A stretch of DNA of 64,000 nucleotides from Agrococcus sp. ProA11. Its GTDB lineage: Bacteria; Actinomycetota; Actinomycetes; Actinomycetales; Microbacteriaceae. Below, in pieces: positions 8,391-17,614 of the stretch. Numbering within the stretch: the first letter of the stretch is position 1; each line of letters opens with the position of its first letter. The stretch is from the NCBI RefSeq assembly GCF_039880525.1, contig NZ_CP156989.1, positions 620,001-684,000 of the forward strand, read 5' to 3'. The notes beneath the pieces were generated by a model. The model was not told the origin of the DNA and did no database searches. It saw only the letters and a program-made list of their open reading frames with translations. Position numbers and translations under genes: made by a program.

Positions 8391-11084
8391 ATGTTGAGAC
8401 GACGGCCACTGGTCGCGATTGTCGCCGTGATCGCGATGCTGTCGGGCGTGGTCGCCGCGACACCGGCGACTCCCGCGGAGGCTGTGAGCGCATCCGACTT
8501 CACCCCGGGCAACCTCATCTCGGACGCGAACTTCTTCGACGGCAAGGCGCTCACCGCGTCGCAGACGCAGACCTTCCTCGAGCAGCGGCGCCCGAGCTGC
8601 ACGACCGGCTACACGTGCCTGCGCGACTACCGGCAGGCCACCCCCGCCATGACCGGCACGCAGTACTGCGATGCGATGCCGGGGCAGAGCAATGAGCGCG
8701 CGTCGTCGATCATCGGTCGCGTCGGACAGGCGTGCGACATCTCGCAGCGAGTGCTCCTGGTGCTGCTCGAGAAGGAGCAGTCGCTCGTCACCACCTCCCG
8801 GCCCTCGAGCACCCAGTACGAGCGGGCCACGGGCTTCGCGTGCCCGGACACGGCGCCCTGCGACCCGTCCTTCGGCGGCTTCTTCTACCAGGTCTACAAC
8901 GCGGCGCGACAGTTCCAGCGCTACGCGATGTACCCCTCGAACTACCAGCACCGCGTCGGCGTGCGCCAGGTGCTCTACCACCCCAACGCGGCGTGCGGAT
9001 CGTCGGCGGTCAACATCGAGAACCAGGCCACCGCCGGGCTCTACAACTACACGCCGTACCAGCCGAACAAGGCGGCCCTCGCCAACATGTACGGCACGGG
9101 CGACTCGTGCTCGGCCTACGGCAACCGCAACTTCTGGCGCATCTTCACCGACTGGTTCGGTGACCCGCGCGGCGCTGGCAGCGGCCCGCCCATCGGCGCC
9201 GTCGATGCCAGCGCGACCACCTACGGGCTGCAGGCGACCCTGAGCGGCTGGGCGTTCGATCCCGACACCACCTCGCCCATCCGCGTGCACGTCTACGCGA
9301 ACAACCCCTACCCGCAGGGCCGCAACGTCGGCACGCTCATCGCCGAGCAGCAGCGGGCCGACATCCCCGCGCGCACGCCCGGTAACAGCGACCGATTCGG
9401 CTTCTCCGGCACGCTCACGGTGCCCAGCGGCACGACCCGGCTGTGCGTGCACGCGCTCGACTCGACCGTGCACGGCAGCACGATGATCGGCTGCGTCGAG
9501 GTCACGCCGAAGGCGGGCACGCCGATCGGGCAGATCGACAGCACCTACTCGGTCGGCTCCACCGCGTTCCTGCGCGGCTGGGCGCACGACCCCGACTCGA
9601 AGTCGCCGATCCGCGTGCACATCTATCGCGGGGGCCCGCTCGGAGTGGGCAAGCCGCAGGTCGCGGCCGACGCGGACCTGCCGCGCCCTGACGTGCAGCG
9701 GGCGGTCTCGACCGCGGGCGCGGCGCACGGCTACGAGATCGCGGTGCCCGCGCCGGTCGGGGGCGAGACGTACTGCGCCTACGCGATCAACGTCGAGGGC
9801 GGCGACCACCGGATGATCGGCTGTCGTGACGTGGAGCCGAGGGGCGGCCCTCCCAGCGGTGCGTTCGAGGCGATCGAGCGGACCTCGACCGGCGACGTCG
9901 TCCTCACCGGCTGGGCGGTCGACCCCAGCACCTCGGCCTCCAGCAGCGTGCGGGTCTCGGTCGCAGGGCGCGACGTGGGCACGTACGTCGCGAGCGTGGC
10001 ACGCTCCGACGTCGCGAGCTCCTACCCGGGCTACGGCGCGGCGCACGGGTTCCGCGTGCAGCTGCAGCTGGGGGCTGGCGAGCACCGCGTGTGCGTCACG
10101 GCGCTCGATCACACCGGTGGTGACCCGGCGACCTCGCTCGGCTGCCGGACGGTGTCGGTCACGCTCGCATCGCTGATGCCCTCCGCAGACCGGATCTCCG
10201 GCGCGAACCGGTTCCTGACCTCGGTCGCGGTGTCGAAGGACTCCTTCCCGAGCACGGCGCCCGTCGTGTACCTCGCGAGCGGCACGAGCTTCCCCGACGG
10301 ACTCTCCGCTGGCCCCGCCGCCGCGCACGACGGCGGACCGGTGCTCCTCACGCCCGCGGGCTCGGTGCCGCAGGAGGTGCTCGCCGAGATCCGCAGGCTG
10401 AAGCCGCAGGAGATCGTCATCGTCGGTGGCACGCCCTCGGTCTCGGCAGCCGCCGAGCAGCAGGTGCGCGGCCTCGGCGTCGCCCGCACGGTCGTGCGGC
10501 TCAACGGCGCGAACCGGTTCGAGACCAGCCGGATGGTCGCGGAGCACGCCTTCGGGCGGGACGCCGACGCGGTCTTCCTCGCCACCGGGCTGCGCTTCCC
10601 GGACGCGCTGGCAGCAGGACCGGCCGCCGCACTCCGCAACGGCCCCGTGCTGCTGGTGAACGGCACGGCCGCCGCGCCGGACGCCGCGACGCGCGCGACG
10701 ATCGCCGCGCTCCGCCCGTCGTACATCGGCGTGGTCGGGAACGCGAGCTCGATCTCGACCGGCATGGAGCAGGCCGTCCGGGCCGGCGGCGTCACTGTCG
10801 AGCGCTTCGCCGGCGACAACCGATTCGAGACCGCCGCCGAGCTCGGCAGGCTCTTCGGCGACGTCGACTCCGTGCTCGTCGCGAGCGGCGAGGGCTTCGC
10901 CGACGCGCTGCCCGGCGCCGCGGCGGCGGGCGCGGCGGGCTCCCCGCTGCTGCTCTCGCACAGCACCTGCGTGCCGGTGCCCACGGGCGACCGGCTCGCG
11001 GAGTGGCGGCCAGGCGAGGTCATCCTGCTCGGCGGCGTGCCGACGCTCGGTGCCGACGTGGCGTCCTACCGCTCCTGCGGTTGA
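8391..11084 (+). CDS. Secreted wall-associated protein with three cell-wall-binding repeat 2 domains
   Basis: The 897-residue product has a signal peptide (RRRPLVAIVAVIAML, AEA-V near 30-31). Residues about 35-260 form a Cys-containing domain opening with DFTPGNLISDANFFDG, a type seen in other actinobacterial secreted proteins but with no function known to me. Three repeats of about 105 residues follow near 266, 379 and 486, each with a GW-DPD/DPS core such as LSGWAFDPDT, probably immunoglobulin-like. The last 300 residues hold three cell-wall-binding repeat 2 units starting RISGANRF, RLNGANRF and RFAGDNRF near 600, 702 and 803. That family anchors proteins non-covalently to wall polymer. It lies between the exporter genes and the RgpF/WbsX genes, so its ligand may be the glycan made here (inference). 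Confidence 0.85.
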   Translation: MLRRRPLVAIVAVIAMLSGVVAATPATPAEAVSASDFTPGNLISDANFFDGKALTASQTQTFLEQRRPSCTTGYTCLRDYRQATPAMTGTQYCDAMPGQSNERASSIIGRVGQACDISQRVLLVLLEKEQSLVTTSRPSSTQYERATGFACPDTAPCDPSFGGFFYQVYNAARQFQRYAMYPSNYQHRVGVRQVLYHPNAACGSSAVNIENQATAGLYNYTPYQPNKAALANMYGTGDSCSAYGNRNFWRIFTDWFGDPRGAGSGPPIGAVDASATTYGLQATLSGWAFDPDTTSPIRVHVYANNPYPQGRNVGTLIAEQQRADIPARTPGNSDRFGFSGTLTVPSGTTRLCVHALDSTVHGSTMIGCVEVTPKAGTPIGQIDSTYSVGSTAFLRGWAHDPDSKSPIRVHIYRGGPLGVGKPQVAADADLPRPDVQRAVSTAGAAHGYEIAVPAPVGGETYCAYAINVEGGDHRMIGCRDVEPRGGPPSGAFEAIERTSTGDVVLTGWAVDPSTSASSSVRVSVAGRDVGTYVASVARSDVASSYPGYGAAHGFRVQLQLGAGEHRVCVTALDHTGGDPATSLGCRTVSVTLASLMPSADRISGANRFLTSVAVSKDSFPSTAPVVYLASGTSFPDGLSAGPAAAHDGGPVLLTPAGSVPQEVLAEIRRLKPQEIVIVGGTPSVSAAAEQQVRGLGVARTVVRLNGANRFETSRMVAEHAFGRDADAVFLATGLRFPDALAAGPAAALRNGPVLLVNGTAAAPDAATRATIAALRPSYIGVVGNASSISTGMEQAVRAGGVTVERFAGDNRFETAAELGRLFGDVDSVLVASGEGFADALPGAAAAGAAGSPLLLSHSTCVPVPTGDRLAEWRPGEVILLGGVPTLGADVASYRSCG

Positions 11085-11109
11085 CGCGACCGCGATGAGG
11101 TCCGGCCTT

Positions 11110-11123
11110 GGCGGGCATCCGCC
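11110..11123. terminator. Weak hairpin at a convergent junction
   Basis: GGCGG and CCGCC pair around a GCAT loop in the 56 bases between the wall protein gene and the convergent RgpF gene. No T-run follows on either strand, so this is only a possible factor-assisted terminator. Confidence 0.3.
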
Positions 11124-11140
11124 CGGGCCGGGCCTCGCGG

Positions 11141-13276
11141 CTAGCGCATGCGAGAGCGCGCGAGGCGCACGGCCTTCCGCGTCGCCCGCACGCCGAGCGA
11201 GCGCATGCGGCCGAGCGGGCCGAGCGGCCCGAAGCGGCGCTCGATGCGCTCGAGGGCCGCGGTGGACCCGTCGATGCGCTCGGCGTGCTCGATCCGGATC
11301 CTGAGCACGTCGCCGGCGCGCAGGGGCCCCGTGATGTCGTAGGCGGGATCGTGCGTCGAGAACAGGTCGAGCGAACCGGCACGCGACCCGTTCACGGGCC
11401 GGATGCGATACCCGGGCGTCTCGACGCGGATGCCGCTGACGAGCAGTCCGGTGCCCTCTGCAGGGTCGAAGCGGATGCCGATCGCACCCGCAGGCACCAC
11501 TGCCTCCACGAGCATCGGGCCGCCGTTGGGATGCTCGGACTGCGGCGCACCGGCATGCCGGTAGCCGCCGCCGGTGTCGAAGAACACGGTGGCGTCCAGC
11601 GGGCGTCCTCCCGCGCGAGCGAGCACGTCGCCGAGCGTGTCGTGCGCGCCGGCGCCCACGGCGCGGGCGACGTCGGCGATGAAGGCGTCGCCGATCTCCA
11701 GGTGCGTGATGGCCGCAGCCTTCGTCACGCCCGTGCGGGCTCGCAGGCCGAGCGCCGCCAGGCCCTGCAGCATGATCGAGGCCCACTCGTGGTGCGCCAG
11801 GCGCGCGCGGTCCGCAGCGGACATGCCGGCGGCGACCTCGGCCAGGCGCTCGAGCAGCTCGCGCCGCACCCACAGCGACGCGCCCGGCGTAGGGGCAGCG
11901 GGTGCCTGCGGCTGCCCGCCGCCCGCCGCTGCCTCCAGTGCCGCGCGACCGCGCTTGGACGGCGTGCGCGTGAGGCTCCCGACGAGCCTCCTGCCGAGCG
12001 CCGCGGGGGGCACGATGGCGCCGAGGGTGTCGTCGTCGTCGAAGGCGGCGCACGCGGCCTGCAGCGCGATCGTGCCATCGCCGAGCGAGGCGCGCGCATG
12101 CGAGCGAGCGATCCGGGCATCCTCGGCCCAGCCGGGACGCGGGTCGTCGCCGAGCAGCAGGAAGCGTTCGCTCGCGAGCTCGAGGGCGGCGAGCATCGCC
12201 GGGCCGGCAACGGGAGCGAGCACCCGCACGCCGGCGACCGCCGCCGCCCGCGCCGCGTCCGAGTCGGTCGCGTCGCTGATGAGGGCCACGCGCTCGGCGC
12301 CGATCGATCGACTCCACTCCGAGATTGCGGAGGCTGCCATCGGTCCCTCGAGCACGACCACCGTCGCGTCGACCTGACCTGGCTCGCCCGCCTGGTCGAG
12401 CCACACCGGATCCTGCAGCGTGCGGCGCAGCCGGAGTGCGGGCATGGTGCGGATCGCGTGGGCGAGCAGCTCGCGCCGGAGGTCGCCGGGCATCGCCGAG
12501 AGCAGGCTCCACAGCTCCGCGGTGGCCGCGCCGTCCGAGTGGGTCGTGAGCTCGTGGCTGCTCAGGTACAGCATCCGCCGCTTGAACACCGGGCAGCCGC
12601 GCTCCCGCACGAGCAGCGCGGCGAGGCCGATGATCGGGTTGGTCGAGAGGTGCTCGAGATCGCTGGTGTCGACCGCGACCGACCACGTGAACCCGTGATC
12701 CTCGAAGTAGCCGGTCTGCTCCATCTCGTGCAGGCGCACCGCGTCGGCGTAGCCCTCGATGGCGGGCAGGTCGCGCCAGTAGGACGCGAACGCCTCGCTG
12801 CGGAGCACGCTCGAGCGATACACGGTGAAGTAGCTCTGCACGTGCGCGCGCTCCGTGCGCGGCGCCGCGCGCCCAGCGGACGGGTCGGCGGGGCCGTGCC
12901 GCGTGATGCCCCAGAAGTCGATGTCCTGCTCGGCCATGGTGTCGAACATGGCCCGGAGCGGCCGCAGCGGGCCGAAGACCGAGGAGTTCGCGACGATGAG
13001 CTCATCCAGCTCTGCGAGCGCGGGCGCGAGCGCGTCGATCCCCGCCTGGAACGCCTCGACGTCGTAGCCGTGGTTGTCGCGCACGATCAGCGTCGCGCCG
13101 AGCTCCTCGACGCGTCGGCGCCCGGCGGGCTCGAGCTCGCCGTTGACGACCACGACCGCGCGCTCGACGTGCTCGAGCAGCGCCCGCAGGTAGTGCTCGT
13201 TCGCCGCGTCGAGGACGCCGTCGACGTCGTGAAACGCCCAGACGAGCGCCCGGCGCGGGCTCGCCGTCAGCCTCAT
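11141..13276 (-). CDS. RgpF-family rhamnan/polysaccharide synthesis protein
   Basis: The 711-residue protein carries the rhamnan synthesis F (RgpF) pattern in about residues 10-330: ALVWAFHDVDGVLD, an ENG-like RDNHGYDVEAFQAG, LIVANSSVFGPLRPL, DFWGITRHG and a downstream SYFTVYRSSV. RgpF proteins help build rhamnose-glucose polysaccharides in streptococci and O-chains elsewhere. The remaining 380 residues include a low-complexity stretch near 450 and a C-terminal, probably beta-rich domain (about 560-690). The ATG overlaps the stop of the RgpF-WbsX gene (ATGA), so both are one operon. Substrate is inferred from family and from the rml genes nearby. Confidence 0.8.
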   Translation of the reverse strand: MRLTASPRRALVWAFHDVDGVLDAANEHYLRALLEHVERAVVVVNGELEPAGRRRVEELGATLIVRDNHGYDVEAFQAGIDALAPALAELDELIVANSSVFGPLRPLRAMFDTMAEQDIDFWGITRHGPADPSAGRAAPRTERAHVQSYFTVYRSSVLRSEAFASYWRDLPAIEGYADAVRLHEMEQTGYFEDHGFTWSVAVDTSDLEHLSTNPIIGLAALLVRERGCPVFKRRMLYLSSHELTTHSDGAATAELWSLLSAMPGDLRRELLAHAIRTMPALRLRRTLQDPVWLDQAGEPGQVDATVVVLEGPMAASAISEWSRSIGAERVALISDATDSDAARAAAVAGVRVLAPVAGPAMLAALELASERFLLLGDDPRPGWAEDARIARSHARASLGDGTIALQAACAAFDDDDTLGAIVPPAALGRRLVGSLTRTPSKRGRAALEAAAGGGQPQAPAAPTPGASLWVRRELLERLAEVAAGMSAADRARLAHHEWASIMLQGLAALGLRARTGVTKAAAITHLEIGDAFIADVARAVGAGAHDTLGDVLARAGGRPLDATVFFDTGGGYRHAGAPQSEHPNGGPMLVEAVVPAGAIGIRFDPAEGTGLLVSGIRVETPGYRIRPVNGSRAGSLDLFSTHDPAYDITGPLRAGDVLRIRIEHAERIDGSTAALERIERRFGPLGPLGRMRSLGVRATRKAVRLARSRMR

Positions 13277-15417
13277 CCCGCACCCATCGCGGAGCGGCAC
13301 GCCTGCAGGAACGACCTGCCGTACTGCTCCGTCGGCTCGAGCACCGCGGATTCCGCCCACTCGTTCCACGCGTTGACGAAGATGAGGCGGCGATCCGGCT
13401 CCCGATCCGCGACCGCCGCGGCGCACGCCGCGAGCCACCGACGGAAGGTGTACGGATTGGTGCCGGTGAACAGATCCGGCTGCCACTGGCGGCGCGCGGT
13501 GTTGTCGAACGTCACCATCGCGCCCGGGTAGGCGTCCTCCGGCAGTGCGGCGAGACGCCGGCGGTAGCCGTCGACCATGGCGCGGTAGCTCATCGCCCTG
13601 CCCTCGAATCGCGCGTCCCACTGGTCGGCGGGGATCTCGGTCGCGACCCAGTCCAGGTTGTGCGGCGCGAAGTCGAGCGACCCGTCGATGATGCCGATCG
13701 CACCGGCATCGCGCAGGCTGCCCATGGCCGGGCCGACGTCGACCTGCAGCAGCAGCAGCTCGCCGACGCCCTCCTCGCGGCAGCGCTCCCGCCAGCGGGC
13801 GACCGTCGCCGCCGGATCGGGGAGCTGCGCGAGCTTGTAGACGGCCAGCACTGCGGCGCCATCGGCGCGCAGGTAGCGCGGGTCGCGCAGCAGCGGCATG
13901 ACATCCTCGATGAACTGCTCCGCCGGCACCGACTCGTACTCCTGGCCGATCAGCACATCGGTGTCGCCGCCATCCCACCGGCGGGTCCAGTTCTCGTTCG
14001 CCCACATGATGCAGATCGGCTGGTCGAGATCGCTCTCGAGCAGGCGTTCGATCGGTCGCTCGAGCAGCTTCCTGCCCGCGAACCAGTAGTAGTAGTACAT
14101 GAAGCCCGCGATGCTGTGGGTGCGTGCGAGCTCGAGCTGCTGCTCGCGCACCGTGTCGAGCTCGAGCGAGTAGAAGCCGAGCTCGGTCGGCCGCAGCGGC
14201 ACATCGTGGCCGGGGTAGAGCGGATGCGCCTTGACCACGTTGTACCACTCGGTGAATCCCTTGCCCCACCAGCGATCGTTCTCGGCGACGCGGTGGAACT
14301 GCGGCAGGTAGAACGGCACGAGCCTGGCGCGCGGCGCCGTGCAGGCCTCGCCCGGCTCGGCCGGCAGGTCGGAGCGCGTCAGGACGCGCATGCCCGCCTC
14401 CTCGGAGAGCAGACCGACCATGCGCTCGATCGCGTGCGCGCACGTGCCGTCGATCTGGCCCGCCTCGGCCTCGAAATCGTCGCGCTCGAAGCGGAAGGCC
14501 CGCAGGCCCTGCAGCACGAAGCCGCGGATCCAGTACATCGAGCCGGCCGGGAAGCGCAGCGCATCCGGATCCAGCGGCATGCCGAGCCTGCGGTAGATGC
14601 CACGCACGAGTCCGAGGTCACCGCCCCAGTGCTCGGGACCGGCGATGCTGCCGTCGGCGGTCACCACAGCGATCTCGGGATCGGCGCGCATCGCAGCGAG
14701 GATCGCGCCGACGTTCTCGGTCGAGCCGAGCAGCGCATCCACCAGCGACTTGCGCCAGGCGGCGCCGTCGCCGTCGAGCGTGTCGTGCGCCTCGCGCCAG
14801 GCGCTCTGCTTCGTGTGCACCTTGAGCACCACCGGGTAGGGGTCGAGGATGCCCGCGTTGACCAGTTGCACGAGCGGCCAGATGTCGCGCCCGTGGTTCT
14901 CGACCGAGAGCACCTCGACGTGCTGGGCGCCGGCCGCGCGCAGCTGCTGCGCGGAGATGCTCGTGCCGGACGAGTTGGTGACGTAGAGGTCGAAGGGCTC
15001 GTCGATCGAGCGCAGGCCGACGAGCAGCTCGTCCAGCAGCTCGGGGAAGTGGCAGTGCAGCACGACCGCGACGCCGGCCGGCTCTGCGACCGGGACTCGG
15101 CTGAATCGCCAGTCGACCGGGAAGCCGACGAACCGAGAGGCGTCCATGCGGGAGGACCATCGCTCGAACGAGGACGGCGCGTCGGCGTCGCCCTCGGCGA
15201 GGGGGGCTGCGCGACGCCTGCCGTGCACGACAGCGCGGGCCGCACGGCCGCCGAAGCGCACCAGCCGCTGCGCCCTGGTCGCCCACAGGCGGGGATCGAG
15301 CGGGTCGGTGCGAGCAGCGCGCTCCTCGGCGCCCCGCAGCGCTCCCCGCAGCTCATCGACCTGCTGGCGCAGCTCGATGAGCTCGTCGTCGCGTGAGGGA
15401 TCTGGGTTCGCAGTCAC
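13273..15417 (-). CDS. Two-domain glycan synthesis protein: RgpF-like + WbsX-like
   Basis: A short coiled-coil-like N-terminus (ELIELRQQVDELRGALRGAE) is followed by an RgpF-like domain at about 95-345: VVLHCHFPELLDELL, YVTNSSGTS, VENHGRDIWPLV, LKVHTKQS and GSMYWIRG. Residues about 360-705 match WbsX-type proteins (GH99-like fold): RLVPFYLPQFHRVAENDRWW, KGFTEWYNV, YYYYWFAGRKLLERP, IMWANENWTRRWDG and FVNAWNEWAE. The fusion joins two activities usually seen in rhamnan and O-antigen loci. The GTG start is supported by a -10 box placed for leaderless transcription. The 714-residue protein looks cytoplasmic. Exact sugar linkages cannot be deduced. Confidence 0.85.
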   Translation of the reverse strand: MTANPDPSRDDELIELRQQVDELRGALRGAEERAARTDPLDPRLWATRAQRLVRFGGRAARAVVHGRRRAAPLAEGDADAPSSFERWSSRMDASRFVGFPVDWRFSRVPVAEPAGVAVVLHCHFPELLDELLVGLRSIDEPFDLYVTNSSGTSISAQQLRAAGAQHVEVLSVENHGRDIWPLVQLVNAGILDPYPVVLKVHTKQSAWREAHDTLDGDGAAWRKSLVDALLGSTENVGAILAAMRADPEIAVVTADGSIAGPEHWGGDLGLVRGIYRRLGMPLDPDALRFPAGSMYWIRGFVLQGLRAFRFERDDFEAEAGQIDGTCAHAIERMVGLLSEEAGMRVLTRSDLPAEPGEACTAPRARLVPFYLPQFHRVAENDRWWGKGFTEWYNVVKAHPLYPGHDVPLRPTELGFYSLELDTVREQQLELARTHSIAGFMYYYYWFAGRKLLERPIERLLESDLDQPICIMWANENWTRRWDGGDTDVLIGQEYESVPAEQFIEDVMPLLRDPRYLRADGAAVLAVYKLAQLPDPAATVARWRERCREEGVGELLLLQVDVGPAMGSLRDAGAIGIIDGSLDFAPHNLDWVATEIPADQWDARFEGRAMSYRAMVDGYRRRLAALPEDAYPGAMVTFDNTARRQWQPDLFTGTNPYTFRRWLAACAAAVADREPDRRLIFVNAWNEWAESAVLEPTEQYGRSFLQACRSAMGAG

Positions 15418-15423
15418 CGGGCC

Positions 15424-15429
15424 AGCCTA
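15424..15429 (-). promoter_or_regulatory. -10 box of a leaderless start (TAGGCT)
   Basis: On the minus strand TAGGCT ends six bases before the GTG at 15417. No ribosome site is present between them. Confidence 0.5.
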
Positions 15430-15460
15430 ACGATCGCACCGAGGTGCTGCCCGGCGGTGA

Positions 15461-16744
15461 TCAGATCGGTTGCGTGATCGCGACCGTGCGCGGCGCGCGC
15501 GGGGCGATCTGCTTCCGCAGCGGGCCGATGGCGAAGATGACAAGGAGCATCATGCCGAACTCGATCCACGGGCGGGACTCCGCGAGCCCCTGCACGAACA
15601 GCGCGACCCACAGCAGCAGCGGGATGGTGTTCAGCGCCCGTTCGCCGACCGGCGCGCGGTAGAGGGCGCCGAGCGCATTGGCGACCGCCCGGTACTGCAG
15701 CGCGGCCCACAGCAGCACCCCGACGATGCCGAGCTGCATGAAGACATCCAGCCAGACGTTGTGCGCCTGCAGGTAGACCATGCCGTGCATCTCGCCCAGG
15801 GTGTCGAACGGGGGCACCCACGGCAGCCAGTATCCGAGGTAGCCGACGCCCACGACCGGGCTCGTGAGGCCGAGATCGATCACCCGGCCCCAGATGTCGA
15901 AGCGGCCCGTCATGTCGGCGTCTCGGCCGAGGAAGTCGGTCACGTGCGCCCAGTTGCCGATGATCAGGCCGATGCAGGTGAGCCCGACGGCGATGGCCAT
16001 GCCGAAGATCCGGTAGAAGGTCGCACCCCGCCACCGCACCCAGGAGACGACCAGCAGCGTCAGCACCGCGACCATCGCGGTTGCGAACAGCACCGTCGCG
16101 CTGCGGGTGGCGGCGTGCGCGAGGATCGGCAGCGCGACCCACAGCGGCCAGGTGCGGCGGTCGAGTCCGGCCGCGGCGCGGCATCCGGCGATGATGAGCG
16201 CGATGAGTGCCACCATCCCGAGCAGATTCGCGTTGCCCATGATGCCCTGCACGCGCCCGCCGTCGAACAGCGCGCCGCTCGACCAGTGCAGCTCGCCGCT
16301 GACGTCCGGTGGGTAGTCGGCCCACAGCGGGAAGAGCGGGCGGCGGAGCACGAGCGCGACGAACGACTCGAACAGGAACGACGCGATGAGCAGGCCCTGC
16401 ATCGTCCAGTGCGTGAGGTCGAGGATGAGGCGATAGGGGAGCGTGGCGATGAGCACGGCGCTCGCGATCGTCCCGAGCAGCAGCACCGAGCCGAGCAGCG
16501 ACCAGCCGGGGGCGATCGCCCAGAGCGCCGAGACGAGGGCCATCGCGGCGAAGGCGACGACGGGCACGGGCATCCGCGTCAGGCGCACGCGCAGCAGCAC
16601 GAGCTCCACCGCGACCCAGGCGAAGGTCGCGATGACGATCGCTCCCCAGGCGGGATAGCCGATGACGTTCCGGACGGCGTCGCCGCAGGCCGCGTTCGCG
16701 ACGATCCAGGTTGCGAGGATCGTCCTCCTTCTCTGCCCGGGCAC
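15461..16744 (-). CDS. O-antigen ligase / polymerase-like membrane protein (Wzy/WaaL type)
   Basis: The 427-residue protein has about eleven hydrophobic spans and a large polar loop in the second half (GRFDIWGRVIDLGLTSPVVG ... AHNVWLDVFMQLGIVGVLLW), the pattern of the Wzy_C/O-antigen ligase superfamily. The AHNVWLD segment corresponds to the conserved His-containing motif of that loop. Such proteins join or polymerise lipid-linked glycans on the outer face of the membrane. The GTG at 16744 is the most upstream plausible start before the hydrophobic region, but no strong ribosome site supports it. It is divergent from the polyprenol-phosphate-mannose synthase gene. Confidence 0.78.
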   Translation of the reverse strand: MPGQRRRTILATWIVANAACGDAVRNVIGYPAWGAIVIATFAWVAVELVLLRVRLTRMPVPVVAFAAMALVSALWAIAPGWSLLGSVLLLGTIASAVLIATLPYRLILDLTHWTMQGLLIASFLFESFVALVLRRPLFPLWADYPPDVSGELHWSSGALFDGGRVQGIMGNANLLGMVALIALIIAGCRAAAGLDRRTWPLWVALPILAHAATRSATVLFATAMVAVLTLLVVSWVRWRGATFYRIFGMAIAVGLTCIGLIIGNWAHVTDFLGRDADMTGRFDIWGRVIDLGLTSPVVGVGYLGYWLPWVPPFDTLGEMHGMVYLQAHNVWLDVFMQLGIVGVLLWAALQYRAVANALGALYRAPVGERALNTIPLLLWVALFVQGLAESRPWIEFGMMLLVIFAIGPLRKQIAPRAPRTVAITQPI

Positions 16745-16855
16745 GGCACCATCGTGCCATGTCCTGCCGTGGCGACTGGCCTCGCCGCCTCGGAGTCGCC
16801 TGCGGCTCGCTGTGCGAGGATTGCTCGCCCCCGCTGACCGTTCACTTGGAGCCCC

Positions 16856-17614
16856 ATGCGCGCCATCGTCCTCGTTCCCACCTACAACGAGCTGCAGGCG
16901 CTTCCGACGACCATGGACCAGCTGCTGCAGGCGGCGCCCGATGTCTCGGTGCTGGTGATCGACGACGCGAGTCCCGACGGCACGGGCGAGCTCGCCGACG
17001 CCATGGCCGACGCCGACGCTCGGATCAGCGTGCTGCACCGCACGCAGAAGGAGGGACTCGGGCGCGCGTACCTGCATGGCATGCGGCTGGCGCTGGAGCG
17101 CGGGGCGGACGCCGTGGTCGAGTTCGACGCGGACGGCTCGCATCCGGCCGACGCCGTGCCGCGGATGCTCGCGCAGCTCGAAGCCGGGGCCGACCTCGTG
17201 ATCGGTTCGCGCTGGGTGCCGGGCGGCGGCATCGCCGACTGGCCGCGCCACCGGCAGGCGATCTCGCGGCTCGGCAACGTCTACGCGCGGCTCATGCTCG
17301 GCTCATCGGTCCAGGACATGACCGCCGGCTGCCGCGCCTACACCGCCGAGCTGCTGCGCCGCATCGACCTCGACGGGGTCCGCAGCCAGGGCTACGGCTT
17401 CCAGATCGACATGACGCGCCGGGCGCTCGAGGCGGGCGCGACCGTGGTCGAAGTGCCGATCCTGTTCCGCGAGCGCGAGCTCGGCAGCTCGAAGATGACC
17501 GGGGCGATCATCGCCGAGGCGCTGACGAGCGTGACCGGCTGGGGGATCGGCCGCACCTGCGCAGCGGCGGTCGACCGCGTCGCCAGCGTCAGACGAAGGC
17601 TGACTCGCCGGTGA
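16856..17614 (+). CDS. Polyprenol monophosphomannose synthase (DPM1-like GT2)
   Basis: This 252-residue GT2 enzyme should move mannose from GDP-mannose to a polyprenyl phosphate at the inner membrane face. The N-terminus AIVLVPTYNE and VIDDASPDGTGE near residue 40 are typical of DPM1/Ppm1, as are VEFDADGSHP near 90, VIGSRWVPGGG and TAGCRAYTAE. No C-terminal membrane domain is present, so it is the short, membrane-associated type. The product could feed the GT39-like enzyme at 38306. GGAG precedes the ATG. Its last 26 bases overlap the convergent acyl-CoA dehydrogenase gene. Confidence 0.9.
   Translation: MRAIVLVPTYNELQALPTTMDQLLQAAPDVSVLVIDDASPDGTGELADAMADADARISVLHRTQKEGLGRAYLHGMRLALERGADAVVEFDADGSHPADAVPRMLAQLEAGADLVIGSRWVPGGGIADWPRHRQAISRLGNVYARLMLGSSVQDMTAGCRAYTAELLRRIDLDGVRSQGYGFQIDMTRRALEAGATVVEVPILFRERELGSSKMTGAIIAEALTSVTGWGIGRTCAAAVDRVASVRRRLTRR

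Noticed and set aside
8373-12686. Very long minus-strand frame of 1437 codons
   Set aside because: It is antisense to the wall-binding protein and in another frame of the RgpF gene, is Arg/His-rich and shows no domain. It arises from the GC-rich third codon position.
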